Assembly (NCBI GenBank): GCA_017394705.1 | Contig: JAFPXH010000009.1 | Coordinates: 124,001-188,000 of the forward strand | Direction: 5' to 3' | Length of the DNA stretch: 64,000 bases | Source of the DNA: Paludibacteraceae bacterium | GTDB lineage: Bacteria; Bacteroidota; Bacteroidia; Bacteroidales; Paludibacteraceae | Shown here: positions 1 through 8,390 of the stretch, piece after piece | How the letters are laid out: the number at the start of each line of letters is the position of its first letter | Position numbering within the stretch: the stretch's first letter is position 1 | Position numbers and translations under genes: made by a program | Notes under the pieces: generated by a model | The model's database searches: none | Seen by the model: the letters and a program-made list of their open reading frames with translations, nothing else | What the model was told of the DNA's origin: nothing

Positions 1-1
1 A

Positions 2-1519
2 TACCTGCGGCTGTTTATCGATGAAGCACGCGCGCTGGGCGTCAACCCTATTTTAGTGGGACCTATTTGCCGCGCTTATTTCCAGGGAAACAAGATTAAG
101 CGTTCCGGACAACACGATTTGGGTGACAAATTCAGTAAAATAGAAGACGGCGTGCTCTATGAGAACCAGAGTCTGCCCGCCGGAGACTCGACGATGAGTT
201 ATGTGAAGGCCATGAAAGTGGTGGCTACGGAGAAGAACGTGCCCTTTGTCGATTTGACGAAAGCTACGATGGAACTGTACCTCAGTTACGGCGAGACCCA
301 ATGTCTGAATATGATGTTTGTCAACAAAGATGCCACCACCAAAGATGCGACTCACACCAATGCGCTGGGAGCCAATCTGATAGCCCGCGAAGCAGCTATG
401 CTGCTGAAAGAGTCAGGCATTTTGGCCGAATATATATCTATCCCCACCGATATTAGCGCTAACCCGACCAGTATTGAGATAGGCGAGACATACAGCGGTG
501 TTACTCAAAACAGAGAATTTCTGCTGACAGGCTACGGTCTGGAACCCGAAGAAGGTTCTGTGGCTTTGTCCGCAACCGCTAACCTGCAAATATCGCTTGA
601 TCAGAGCACCTATGCCTCAACGGCCAATGCAACATACAGCGGCGGTTCCTTGCTACAGAAAGTCTATGTGCGGGCTAACTACACCAATGCCGGAGAACAG
701 TTAGACACCGTCTATGCTGTTTCGGGCGCACACGCCATCGCTATTCCCGTCAGCGCAGAAGTTGTCTCGTTGGATGGCGGAAGTGCCGTGAGCGCCGTTT
801 GGACTGTCGCAGACAAAACCAAACCGGGAGAAGCCGTAGTAGAAGGACCTATCAGTACTGCTTTTGCCCTTAGTAACATGCTGGCTGTAGACACAAAAAG
901 CGATGCCGGGCCTACAGGAAACTTGACAGTTGTGCGTTTCCATAACTCCAACGCCAACAACGAGAAAGTCAACTGGCCTGCTAACGAAATCGACGAAGTG
1001 GCTACTCGTTACATTGATTTTGCGGTTAGCGCTCCTTCCACCATGGAGGTTCGTCTGACAGGCATCAGCATGGAGATAGGCGCCTATTCCACGGGCACGA
1101 TGAAATGTCATATCAGCACCGGAATGGGCGATGATTTTGAGGAAGAGCAGATTATCTACGAAGCATCCGCAGTAGCCCTTCCGAATATCGCTCCTACCAT
1201 CGATAAGAATACCAAAGAGATCACGGCATACGGCGCTGCGATGAGAGAACTGGACCTCAAGCCGATGCTTACCATCCCTGCCGGCAAGACATTACATTTG
1301 CGCATTCTGCCTTGGCATGAAAGCACTAAAGAGGGAAGCGGCAAATATGTCTGCATCCGCAATCTAAAGATTGAGGGACAGGCCTTCGAACCCGGCACAC
1401 AAGGAATAGAAGACGTACAAAGGGACAAGGTACAATGTACCAAGGTTATCCAGGACGGCCAACTGCTTATTAAGAAAGGCGATGTATTCTACAATGCACA
1501 AGGTGCACGCTTGTTCTAA
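2..1519 (+). CDS. Secreted SGNH-family esterase with C-terminal sorting-like tail (5' end outside window)
   Basis: The reading frame is open from base 2, so the start lies to the left of the window; 505 residues are visible. The first ~140 resemble the end of an SGNH/GDSL hydrolase of the rhamnogalacturonan acetylesterase type. A D-A-T-H block about 115 residues in fits the catalytic Asp-x-x-His of that family. The nucleophile Ser block would be upstream and cannot be seen. A long Ser/Thr/Ala-rich beta-type region follows, and the last ~35 residues carry the tail K-V-I-x-D-G-Q-L...Y-N-A-Q-G found on five other proteins here. A role in deacetylating plant or host glycans outside the cell is inferred. 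The esterase call is moderate; the secreted, tailed nature is firmer. Confidence 0.65.
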   Translation, partial: YLRLFIDEARALGVNPILVGPICRAYFQGNKIKRSGQHDLGDKFSKIEDGVLYENQSLPAGDSTMSYVKAMKVVATEKNVPFVDLTKATMELYLSYGETQCLNMMFVNKDATTKDATHTNALGANLIAREAAMLLKESGILAEYISIPTDISANPTSIEIGETYSGVTQNREFLLTGYGLEPEEGSVALSATANLQISLDQSTYASTANATYSGGSLLQKVYVRANYTNAGEQLDTVYAVSGAHAIAIPVSAEVVSLDGGSAVSAVWTVADKTKPGEAVVEGPISTAFALSNMLAVDTKSDAGPTGNLTVVRFHNSNANNEKVNWPANEIDEVATRYIDFAVSAPSTMEVRLTGISMEIGAYSTGTMKCHISTGMGDDFEEEQIIYEASAVALPNIAPTIDKNTKEITAYGAAMRELDLKPMLTIPAGKTLHLRILPWHESTKEGSGKYVCIRNLKIEGQAFEPGTQGIEDVQRDKVQCTKVIQDGQLLIKKGDVFYNAQGARLF

Positions 1520-1628
1520 TACTCGCACGACTGCGGGCTCCGCCCTTGTATAGTGCTACGTATTAAACTACGCTTTCCCCATAGCAACCAGCCTTTGGCT
1601 TGGTTTACTCCGGGGACCCCAAGAAAGA
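1520..1628. other. Non-coding stretch with small hairpins
   Basis: Between the esterase stop and its terminator lie several very short GC-rich inverted repeats: GGGC-TCC-GCCC near 1533, AGCC-TTT-GGCT near 1591 and GGGG-A-CCCC near 1613. An open frame crosses this stretch but it precedes the mlaE promoter and shows no coding character. It resembles the mini-hairpin clusters near 2470-2550 and 39330-39470. Confidence 0.4.
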
Positions 1629-1658
1629 CAGCTCTGCATACGCGGGGCTGTTTTTTTT
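1629..1658 (+). terminator. Rho-independent terminator after the esterase gene
   Basis: A six-pair stem, CAGCTC with GGGCTG (one G-T wobble), is followed directly by eight T. It lies 110 bases after the esterase stop and just before the mlaE promoter. Confidence 0.7.
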
Positions 1659-1668
1659 ATGCAATAAT

Positions 1669-1699
1669 TTGTATAATCCAAAGAAAAGTTGTAACTTTG
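1669..1699 (+). promoter_or_regulatory. Bacteroidetes-type promoter for mlaE
   Basis: TTG at 1669-1671 and TAACTTTG at 1692-1699 are separated by exactly 20 bases. The box ends 24 bases before the ATG at 1724, which rules out the upstream-extended start at 1553. Confidence 0.8.
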
Positions 1700-1723
1700 C
1701 AGCCGAATTTAATATGCCGTATT

Positions 1724-2461
1724 ATGCGAATACTACAACATATAGGCGAATACACGCTTCTGATGGGCAAAGTGCTTCGTTTGCCGGACCGCCAACGCAT
1801 GTTCTGGCGGCAGTACAGTCGTGAGTTGGAGAAACAAGGTTTGCAGAGTTTACCTATTGTGCTGATTATCTCCGTTTTTATCGGAGCCATCCTAACCATT
1901 CAAGCGAAGACGAATACCGAGAATCCCTTGCTGCCGACTTATACGGTAGGTTTGCTGACTCGCGAGACGTTGTTGCTGGAGTTCTCCAGCACTATCCTCT
2001 GTTTGATTTTGGCAGGCAAAGTAGGATCGAATATCGCGTCAGAAATAGGCACGATGCGTATCACGGAGCAGATAGATGCGATGGAGATCATGGGCGTCAA
2101 CAGCGCCAATTATCTGATTTTGCCGAAGATATTAGCGTTCGTGACGATGATGCCTCTGTTAGTTATTATCTCCACAGCGGTCGGTTTGGTAGGCGGTTGG
2201 GCAGTAGGCGCGTTCACGGACATCATCACTGTGCATGATTATCTGGTAGGTGTGCAATATGCGTTCAATCCATACTATGTATGGTACGGTATTATCAAGA
2301 GCCTTGTCTTTGCGTTTGTGATAACGAGCATGAGTAGTTACTACGGTTATTTTGCGCGCGGGGGCGCGCTCGAAGTGGGTCGCGCAAGCACCAATGCCGT
2401 AGTTAACTCCAACATAATGATTTTGTTTTTAGATTTAGTGCTTTCAAAGCTGCTGCTTTGA
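1724..2461 (+). CDS. mlaE: MlaE-family ABC transporter permease
   Basis: This 245-residue inner-membrane protein belongs to the MlaE/YrbE (DUF140) family, the permease of the Mla/MCE phospholipid transporter that moves lipids between inner and outer membrane. Visible family marks are the N-terminal amphipathic segment, the conserved L-x-x-E-F-S-x-T block, A-G-K-V-G-S-x-I-A-S-E-x-G-T-M and I-D-A-M-x-x-M-G, and five or so hydrophobic segments. The length matches the family. The start was set by the promoter at 1669-1699; an in-frame start at 1553 would add residues encoded by the terminator and promoter. The ATPase partner lies at 3062 but is separated by a foreign-looking gene. No MCE-domain (MlaD) gene is seen in this window. 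Confidence 0.9.
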   Translation: MRILQHIGEYTLLMGKVLRLPDRQRMFWRQYSRELEKQGLQSLPIVLIISVFIGAILTIQAKTNTENPLLPTYTVGLLTRETLLLEFSSTILCLILAGKVGSNIASEIGTMRITEQIDAMEIMGVNSANYLILPKILAFVTMMPLLVIISTAVGLVGGWAVGAFTDIITVHDYLVGVQYAFNPYYVWYGIIKSLVFAFVITSMSSYYGYFARGGALEVGRASTNAVVNSNIMILFLDLVLSKLLL

Positions 2462-2556
2462 GCACAAAATCTGACCGGCGCAAGCGCCTGTAAGACCGCT
2501 TCGCTGTAGGACCGTTTACACTGTAAGACCGCGGCAAGCCGCTGTAAGATAAAAAG
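2462..2556. repeat. Mini-hairpin array, left side of the inserted gene
   Basis: Short units built on CTGTAAGACCG alternate with tiny palindromes (GGCGC-AA-GCGCC, GCGGC-AA-GCCGC). Bases 2494-2513 read GACCGCTTCGCTGTAGGACC. The inverted form of this 20-mer, with one mismatch, is found at 3025-3044 on the far side of the four-helix-bundle gene. Confidence 0.7.
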
Positions 2557-2958
2557 ATGCATAATTATAAAAATCTACATATCTGGCAAGAGGGTATAAA
2601 TCTCGCGCGAAAGATTTATGAGGTTACGGCTAACTTTCCTGCTAATGAGAAATACGGAATCGTTTCTCAAATGACCAGAGCAGCGGTTTCTATACCTTCT
2701 AACATAGCAGAAGGGGCTGGAAGAAACAGCAATAAAGATTTTGCTAACTTTTTAAGTATAGCTATTGGCTCGATTTTTGAATTGCATACACAAATTGCCA
2801 TTTGTGAGCAAATAGGATACATAAATGAAGAAACAACAAAACAATTGGAACAGCAGATATACACACTGCAACAACAAATAACTACCTACAAGCAGCGGAT
2901 AGAAGGGAGCGCCCCGCGGCAAGGGGAGACATCCCCGACGAGCGAAAGCAAGAAATAA
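2557..2958 (+). CDS. Four-helix-bundle protein (23S rRNA intervening-sequence protein family)
   Basis: This 133-residue protein matches the S23 / four-helix-bundle family (first known from intervening sequences in 23S rRNA genes). Marks are the N-terminal N-L-x-I-W-Q-x-G, then T-A-N-F-P-x-x-E-x-Y-G-I, Q-M-T-R-A-A-V-S-I-P-S-N-I-A-E-G, and the F-L-S-I-A-I-G-S-x-F-E-L-x-T helix. The molecular role of the family is not known. The last ~15 residues are low-complexity and read into the flanking repeat. The gene is more A/T-rich than its neighbours and separates mlaE from mlaF. Inverted copies of a 20-bp sequence flank it, which suggests insertion as a unit. Confidence 0.85.
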   Translation: MHNYKNLHIWQEGINLARKIYEVTANFPANEKYGIVSQMTRAAVSIPSNIAEGAGRNSNKDFANFLSIAIGSIFELHTQIAICEQIGYINEETTKQLEQQIYTLQQQITTYKQRIEGSAPRQGETSPTSESKK

Positions 2959-3050
2959 AAATCTTACAATGAGCGCAGCGAATGATCTTACAGTGAACGA
3001 AGAGAACGTTCCAACAACGATAGTGGTCATACAGCGAAGCGGTCACAACT
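2959..3050. repeat. Mini-hairpin array, right side of the inserted gene (inverted)
   Basis: Read on the minus strand this stretch repeats the units of 2462-2556 (GTAAGAT, CTGTATGACC). Bases 3025-3044 are the inverted partner of 2494-2513, with 19 of 20 positions matching. Confidence 0.7.
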
Positions 3051-3061
3051 AGTTGTATTAT

Positions 3062-3820
3062 ATGATTGAAGTTAAAGATATAGTAAAGAGTTTTGACGGG
3101 AATGTGGTGCTGGACCATGTTTCCACCACGCTGCGAGACGGGGAAGTGAACATGATTATCGGTCAATCCGGTTCGGGTAAGACCGTTCTGATGAAAAGCA
3201 TTATCGGTTTGCACTCTGTGGATAGCGGGCAGATTCTCTACGACGGCCGTGACTTGGCGAAGATGAAAGAGCGTGAGATCCGTGAGTTACACCGCGAAGT
3301 AGGAATGCTCTTCCAGGGTTCTGCTCTGTTTGACTCGCTGAGCGTCATGGAGAACGTCCTTTTTCCGATGGAGATGTTCAGCCATCAGAGTCGCGAAGAG
3401 ATGCAAGCGCGTGCAGAGTTCTGTCTGCGTCGTGTGGAGATGCCCGAGCGGGTGTGGCACCTTATGCCGAGTGAGATTTCCGGTGGTCAACAGAAACGTG
3501 TAGCTATCGCCCGTGCCATCGTATTAGAGCCGAGATATCTATTCTGCGATGAGCCTAATTCGGGTCTTGACCCGAAGACCAGTTTGGTCATTGACGCGCT
3601 TATTCAGGATATCACGCGGGAGTATAACATCTGTACTATCGTCAACAGCCATGACATGAACTCTATCATGGAAATCGGCGATAATATCGTGTTCCTCAAA
3701 GGCGGCAAGAAAGAATGGCAAGGTTCCCGTCACGAAATCATGACCAGCGACAGCGAAGCACTCAATGACTTTGTCTTCGCATCAGAATTGTTCAAAAAAA
3801 TTAAGACAGCAAATAGATGA
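3062..3820 (+). CDS. mlaF: MlaF-type ABC transporter ATP-binding protein
   Basis: The protein is 252 residues, with Walker A G-Q-S-G-S-G-K-T at ~34-41, signature S-G-G-Q-Q-K-R at ~140 and Walker B Y-L-F-C-D-E-P with N-S-G-L-D-P. It is most like the ATPase of the Mla/MCE lipid transporter, which drives the MlaE permease. The ATG at 3062 was chosen over a TTG three codons earlier. It lies 12 bases past the inverted repeat bounding the inserted S23 gene, so it probably depends on read-through from the mlaE promoter. Its TGA overlaps the ATG of the next gene (ATGA). An MCE substrate-binding subunit would be expected next but a propeptide-like gene is found instead. Confidence 0.9.
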   Translation: MIEVKDIVKSFDGNVVLDHVSTTLRDGEVNMIIGQSGSGKTVLMKSIIGLHSVDSGQILYDGRDLAKMKEREIRELHREVGMLFQGSALFDSLSVMENVLFPMEMFSHQSREEMQARAEFCLRRVEMPERVWHLMPSEISGGQQKRVAIARAIVLEPRYLFCDEPNSGLDPKTSLVIDALIQDITREYNICTIVNSHDMNSIMEIGDNIVFLKGGKKEWQGSRHEIMTSDSEALNDFVFASELFKKIKTANR

Positions 3821-4188
3821 AAAAGATTGTATGTTTGGTAGCCATGATGGTTACAATGGTTTTAAGTCTCCATGCTCAGGAAGCGAAGAATGCTCCCAGA
3901 GTGAACCGAGTTCCTGCTTATCCGGGTCTCATCGAACGTATTCAGCCTAACGGAGATACACTCCGCACTTATTTACGAGGTGACGAGCACAAGCATTGGA
4001 TGATGACGGAAGACGGCTGGCGCATCAATGAGAATAAAAAAGGCTGGCTCAAATACGTCAAAAAGACCCGCAAGGGAGAATATGTCCTCAGTTGCCGCAA
4101 AGCACATAACGCTGCAGACCGCAAGCGCTGTGAGAAACGCTGGCTGGAGAGACATGGCGTTAAAGAACTAATCAGATTACCCGAGTGA
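3817..4188 (+). CDS. Secreted orphan M6-protease propeptide-like protein
   Basis: This 123-residue protein has a clear signal peptide (about 20 residues, ending L-H-A-Q). The mature part aligns by eye with the N-terminal ~70 residues of the M6 protease encoded next door. Shared features are P-A-Y-x-G, a Q/M-P-x-G-x-x pattern, L-R-G-D-E-H-K-H-W-M-M-T-E-D-G against [15 protein letters not shown], and a basic end. It contains no protease domain. The ATG overlaps the mlaF stop and its own TGA overlaps the GTG of the protease, so the three are likely co-translated. A chaperone or inhibitor of the protease is inferred from this arrangement; a clipped duplicate is the alternative. Confidence 0.75.
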   Translation: MKKIVCLVAMMVTMVLSLHAQEAKNAPRVNRVPAYPGLIERIQPNGDTLRTYLRGDEHKHWMMTEDGWRINENKKGWLKYVKKTRKGEYVLSCRKAHNAADRKRCEKRWLERHGVKELIRLPE

Positions 4189-5783
4189 AAAAGATTCCAC
4201 ACATCTTATTCTTGTGTGTTCTCGCCATGTTCGCGACCGCGAAGCCTGCTTACCACGGACCGCTGGTACGTACTATGCCTGACGGGAGTGAGAAAATCGT
4301 GTATATGCATGGTGATGAGTGTGCGCATTTCATCACGGATGACGAAGGCCGATGGCTGGATGAGAGGACGCTGGAGCCTATGACGGACGGCGCGAAAGCC
4401 TTGCTGCAGAATCGTCACAATGTAGCGAAAGCACGTCGCGCGCAAGAACAGACGGCCGCTGCACCGAATATCGCACCGCGCGGATTAGTCATCCTCGTTA
4501 ATTTCCAAGACCTGGAATTCAAAACACCGAGAGACACGATTGACAGCATGCTGAATGCAGTCAACTATACGCGCTATTACAAATACATAGATACTTCAAC
4601 CGGTAGATTTGTACGAAAGACCATTTCTTCCAGCGGAAGTGCGCGCCAGTATTTCCAAGACCAGAGTTACGGACAATACAACCCTGTTTTTGATGTTGTA
4701 GGTCCGGTAACTGTCAGCCAAGAGATGTCCTACTACGGAGAGAATGACGCAAGCGGTAATGATAAACATCCGGGGGAGATGATTAAAGAGGCTTGTCAGC
4801 AAGCGGATGCGCTGGGTATCGATTTTGCGCAATACGATAATGACAATGACAAAAAAGTGGACTTTGTCTATGTTATCTACGCCGGTTACGGAGAAGCGGA
4901 CGGAGGCGGAGACAGTACTATCTGGCCGCATAAATACCAACTGACTTATTCCGGCATCTCTTGTATTCTGGACGGCAAGCGCGTGGATATGTATGCCTGC
5001 GGATGTGAATTCAACCATAACAGCAATGTGTATGACGGTATTGGCACTTTCTGCCATGAGTTTGGTCACGTATTGGGTTTGCCGGATTTATATGAAACCA
5101 ACTCCACCTCGCAAGGTCTGCATACGCTTGGTAACTGGGATATCATGGATTATGGGCCCTATAACAACGACGGCAACACTCCCCCATCCTACTCTGCGTA
5201 TGAACGGTTTTTCATGGGTTGGCTCACACCGCGCATATTGACCGACCCGGAGTATGTGACGTTAGCTCCGATTAACGAAGGCGACGGAGAGTCACTCATG
5301 CTTGTGAACGGAGACAGACACAATATGATTGGTTATAATCCCAATCCGACGACGTTCTATCTGTTAGAGACGCGAACTAAAAGCGGTTGGGACAAACCGC
5401 TCACCGGACCGGGAATGCTCATCACCAAGATTCAATACAACTCCTACCGATGGATGTATAACATAGTGAATAATTCTGCATCCAACATGGGCGTGGATAT
5501 CTTGGAAGCGAAAACGAACACCAGTAACGGAGCCAAGGCTACCGATGCCTATCCCGCCGGAGCAACCGAATGGACGGGTTTCAGCGGGCATGAAGTGACC
5601 GATATTATCCGTAACAGCGACGGCTCTGTCTCATTCAGCTACCGCGGGGCAGAGAAACCCATTCCGGAAGCCATAGACGAAGTGCCCATGGACGGTGCGC
5701 GATGTACCAAGGTGCTGCGTAACGGACAACTCTATTTGCTATACAAGGGACAGATGTACGATGTACAAGGGAGGAGATTTTAG
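4185..5783 (+). CDS. Secreted M6-family metalloprotease with sorting-like tail
   Basis: This 532-residue protein opens with a signal peptide and an ~75-residue propeptide. The catalytic domain begins around [11 protein letters not shown] and holds the zinc motif H-E-F-G-H (residues 291-295) followed by L-G-L-P-D-L-Y, as in immune inhibitor A-like M6 peptidases. A Y-E-R-x-x-M-G-W block downstream fits the family. The protein ends with the tail [12 protein letters not shown]...Y-D-V-Q-G-R-R-F shared in this window. The start is a GTG overlapping the previous TGA. The final codons and the stop lie in a 7-bp repeat array. Extracellular proteolysis is the likely role. Confidence 0.9.
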   Translation: MKKIPHILFLCVLAMFATAKPAYHGPLVRTMPDGSEKIVYMHGDECAHFITDDEGRWLDERTLEPMTDGAKALLQNRHNVAKARRAQEQTAAAPNIAPRGLVILVNFQDLEFKTPRDTIDSMLNAVNYTRYYKYIDTSTGRFVRKTISSSGSARQYFQDQSYGQYNPVFDVVGPVTVSQEMSYYGENDASGNDKHPGEMIKEACQQADALGIDFAQYDNDNDKKVDFVYVIYAGYGEADGGGDSTIWPHKYQLTYSGISCILDGKRVDMYACGCEFNHNSNVYDGIGTFCHEFGHVLGLPDLYETNSTSQGLHTLGNWDIMDYGPYNNDGNTPPSYSAYERFFMGWLTPRILTDPEYVTLAPINEGDGESLMLVNGDRHNMIGYNPNPTTFYLLETRTKSGWDKPLTGPGMLITKIQYNSYRWMYNIVNNSASNMGVDILEAKTNTSNGAKATDAYPAGATEWTGFSGHEVTDIIRNSDGSVSFSYRGAEKPIPEAIDEVPMDGARCTKVLRNGQLYLLYKGQMYDVQGRRF

Positions 5784-5815
5784 ATTTTAGATTGGAGATT
5801 GGAGATTTTAGAATT
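5774..5815 (+). repeat. Heptamer array at M6 protease / exonuclease III junction
   Basis: Six consecutive 7-mers, variants of GAGATTT and TAGATTG, run in perfect register and end exactly at the ATG of exonuclease III. The protease stop TAG lies in the second unit. Confidence 0.9.
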
Positions 5816-6580
5816 ATGAAGATCATAAGTTATAACCTCAACGGCATCCGCTCAGCTATCAACAAAGGTTTGCTGGAATGGCTGGCTGCGGAAAATCCCG
5901 ATGTATTCTGCATTCAGGAGAGCAAGGCTCAGCCGGAACAGATTGATGTGCTGGCGATGCAGGAACTGGGCTATCACAGTTATATCCATTCGGCTGAGAA
6001 GAAAGGCTATTCGGGCGTTTGCATCTTTTCCAAACGCGAGCCGGACAAAGTGGTAGTAGGCATTGGCAAACCTGAGTTTGACCGTGAGGGGCGTGTGCTG
6101 CGGGCGGATTTCGGAGACATCACTATTGTGGACGCGTATATTCCCAGCGGCACTACCGGAGATGTTCGCCAGGAAGTGAAGATGGCCTTTTTGGAAGAGT
6201 TGCTTGTCTGGACCAAAGCGCTTCGCGCAGAACGGCCGAATGTGATTGTATGCGGCGATTACAATATCTGCCACAAGCCCATCGATATCAACCATCCGGA
6301 GCGGCAGATAGGAGTATCCGGTTTTCTGCCTGAAGAGCGCGAATGGATGGACCGCTGGGAAGCGAGCGGGATGGTGGATTCATTCCGTGTCTTCGACCAA
6401 AGCGCCGAGCGGTACAGTTGGTGGAGTTGGCGTGCCGGTGCCAGAGCGCGTAATGTAGGCTGGCGTATTGATTATCACTGGGTGAGCGAACCGCTGCGCC
6501 CCAGACTGAGAGATGCAAAGATTTTAACTGACGCGGTACATTCGGACCATTGCCCCGTGTTAGTCGTTATAGACGACTGA
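5816..6580 (+). CDS. xth: Exodeoxyribonuclease III
   Basis: The 254-residue protein is an exonuclease III / AP endonuclease of the EEP fold, acting at abasic sites and 3' blocks in base excision repair. Family landmarks in order are [18 protein letters not shown] (metal-binding Glu), the G-D-Y-N-I-C-H block with catalytic Asp and Asn, R-I-D-Y-H, and S-D-H-C-P-V at the end (catalytic Asp-His). Length is normal. The ATG at 5816 follows directly on a heptamer array; an in-frame start at 5792 would place repeat-encoded residues at the N terminus and is rejected. Confidence 0.95.
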   Translation: MKIISYNLNGIRSAINKGLLEWLAAENPDVFCIQESKAQPEQIDVLAMQELGYHSYIHSAEKKGYSGVCIFSKREPDKVVVGIGKPEFDREGRVLRADFGDITIVDAYIPSGTTGDVRQEVKMAFLEELLVWTKALRAERPNVIVCGDYNICHKPIDINHPERQIGVSGFLPEEREWMDRWEASGMVDSFRVFDQSAERYSWWSWRAGARARNVGWRIDYHWVSEPLRPRLRDAKILTDAVHSDHCPVLVVIDD

Positions 6581-6582
6581 AC

Positions 6583-6610
6583 GTTTAGTGTTTAGAGTTT
6601 AGTGTTTAGA
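6583..6610 (+). repeat. Heptamer array at exonuclease III / lptB junction
   Basis: Four units alternate between GTTTAGT and GTTTAGA and end three bases before the lptB ATG at 6614. Confidence 0.9.
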
Positions 6611-6613
6611 GAA

Positions 6614-7369
6614 ATGGACAAATTAAGAACAGAACACCTGGTTAAGAAATACGGCAAACGCACCGTAGTAGATGATGTCTCCATCGAATTGGAGCAAGGT
6701 GAGATTGTGGGATTGTTAGGTCCCAACGGTGCCGGCAAAACAACTACGTTCTATATGACGACAGGGCTTGTCGCGGCTAATAACGGAAAGATATTCCTTA
6801 ACGACCAGGACATCACCGGCTTCCCGATGTACAAACGTGCGAAAATGGGAATCGGGTACTTGCCCCAAGAGGCCAGCGTCTTCCGCAAGATGAGCGTAGA
6901 AGACAACCTGCGTGCGGTATTGGAACTAACTGATTTCAGCAAAGAGTATCAAGAGGAGAAACTGGAGCAACTCATCAAAGAGTTCAACCTCGCGCATGTA
7001 CGGAATAACCTTGGCGACCGCCTCAGCGGTGGTGAGAGACGTCGTACAGAGATTGCCCGTTGTTTAGCTATCGAGCCTAAGTTCGTCATGCTGGACGAAC
7101 CTTTTGCGGGCGTTGACCCGATAGCCGTACAGGAGATACAGGACGTCGTTTGGCGACTGAAGGACAAGAATATCGGTATCTTGATTACCGACCATAACGT
7201 GGACGAAACGCTGATGATTACCGATCGCGCGTACTTGCTGTTCGAAGGACGTATCCTTTTCCACGGTACGCCGGAAGAGTTAGCGTCCAACCCCACAGTG
7301 CGAAAAAACTATCTCGGCCGCGATTTCGAGTTGAAGAGGAAAACGAGAGTGGAGGAAGGGGAAAAGTGA
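6614..7369 (+). CDS. lptB: LPS export ABC transporter ATP-binding protein LptB
   Basis: This is a 251-residue ABC ATPase with Walker [10 protein letters not shown], signature L-S-G-G-E-R-R-R, Walker [14 protein letters not shown], and the LptB-typical D-H-N-V-x-E-T-L segment. LptB powers extraction of lipopolysaccharide from the inner membrane by LptFG. The ATG at 6614 fits the family start M-D-K-L; a TTG-type start four codons upstream lies in the repeat array. The tail (V-E-E-G-E-K) and the stop codon are encoded by purine-rich heptamers, so the extreme C terminus is probably variable between relatives. Its position just before surface-glycan genes fits the LPS role. Confidence 0.93.
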   Translation: MDKLRTEHLVKKYGKRTVVDDVSIELEQGEIVGLLGPNGAGKTTTFYMTTGLVAANNGKIFLNDQDITGFPMYKRAKMGIGYLPQEASVFRKMSVEDNLRAVLELTDFSKEYQEEKLEQLIKEFNLAHVRNNLGDRLSGGERRRTEIARCLAIEPKFVMLDEPFAGVDPIAVQEIQDVVWRLKDKNIGILITDHNVDETLMITDRAYLLFEGRILFHGTPEELASNPTVRKNYLGRDFELKRKTRVEEGEK

Positions 7370-7414
7370 AAAGTGAAAGGAGAAAAGTGAAAGGTGAAAA
7401 GTGAAAGGGGAAAG
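7366..7414 (+). repeat. Seven-unit heptamer array at lptB / kelch junction
   Basis: Seven 7-mers in register, mostly GTGAAAA and GTGAAAG, cover 49 bases. The lptB TGA (7367-7369) and the GTG start of the kelch gene (7401) both lie inside. Confidence 0.92.
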
Positions 7415-8390
7415 GTACATAGTATTTCTGCTGGCGATTGTACTATGCGCATGTAGTCATGTGCCTATTCCAGAAGCGACAATCGTTGTACGTGAATGTG
7501 CTTCTATGCCTTGCGGTGGCAGAGCGAGCGCCAGCGCGTGCGCTCTTAACGAGAAAGCATATATCTTCGCAGGACGTATGTACGCATGGGATCAGTTAAA
7601 AGATTTATGGGAATACAACCCGCAGACAGACACATGGACTCAACATGGGGAAGCGCCGATGAAAGCACGCGTGAATGCGGTTATAGCCGCCAATAACGAC
7701 AAACTCTACCTCGGTTTAGGCTACGCGGCACAAAGGGCATATCAGGACACCGCCTACATGCATGACTGGTGGGAATATACACCGGCAAGCCGACAATGGA
7801 AACAATTGGCAGATTTTCCAAGTCCATACACTGTTGCCTCTCTCTCTTTTGCCATAGATAACCATATATATGTCATGTACGGAACCGGTATCCCCGGTTT
7901 CTCAAAAGAAATATGGCAATACAATATTGATACGGACACATGGGTTAAAACGGATAATAACCCATCTCGTCCAAAACCTAATTGCGGAGGAAGGGGAGCA
8001 TGGTCCGGAGGACTCTATTATTATGGCACCGGCTATGACACACATAATCTAACCTCTTGGTATTCGTCTGATATCAAAAATGACCAATGGACTATTTGCG
8101 CCTCCATTCCCGGCAAAGGTCGTGAGTTCAGCGCCTGCGCAGCCAATGACACCTATGTCTATCTCTTCGGAGGACAATATTTTGGAGGTGACATAACAGG
8201 AGGATGGGAAATCTTCGACTCATACATGCGATACCTGCCAGCAAAAAATCAATGGGAGTGGTGCGGTCAAATGCCTTGCGGGCGTGCAGTCAATCAAATC
8301 GCATTCTCCATTAACGGCAAAGTCTATTTCGGTTTGGGCGAAGACGACAAGCAGCATACCATTGACAAACTCTACTGCATTGAAGAATAA
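7401..8390 (+). CDS. Kelch-repeat lipoprotein
   Basis: This 329-residue protein has a short hydrophobic leader ending L-C-A-C-S, a plausible lipobox. About five kelch-type blades follow, each marked by Y-N/T-P-x-x-x-x-W (for example Y-N-P-Q-T-D-T-W, Y-N-I-D-T-D-T-W, Y-L-P-A-K-N-Q-W) and preceded by Gly-rich strands such as Y-I-F-A-G-R and Y-L-F-G-G-Q. A beta-propeller on the cell surface or periplasmic face is expected; the ligand is unknown. The GTG start at 7401 lies in the heptamer array. The gene overlaps the Wzi-like gene by 11 bases, which suggests the two work together at the cell envelope. Confidence 0.8.
   Translation: MKGERYIVFLLAIVLCACSHVPIPEATIVVRECASMPCGGRASASACALNEKAYIFAGRMYAWDQLKDLWEYNPQTDTWTQHGEAPMKARVNAVIAANNDKLYLGLGYAAQRAYQDTAYMHDWWEYTPASRQWKQLADFPSPYTVASLSFAIDNHIYVMYGTGIPGFSKEIWQYNIDTDTWVKTDNNPSRPKPNCGGRGAWSGGLYYYGTGYDTHNLTSWYSSDIKNDQWTICASIPGKGREFSACAANDTYVYLFGGQYFGGDITGGWEIFDSYMRYLPAKNQWEWCGQMPCGRAVNQIAFSINGKVYFGLGEDDKQHTIDKLYCIEE

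Noticed and set aside
1553..1723. N-terminal extension of MlaE
   Set aside because: It would be translated from a terminator and from the promoter of the gene itself.
6602..6613. Earlier start for LptB
   Set aside because: The four extra residues are encoded by a GTTTAGA repeat and do not fit the family N terminus.
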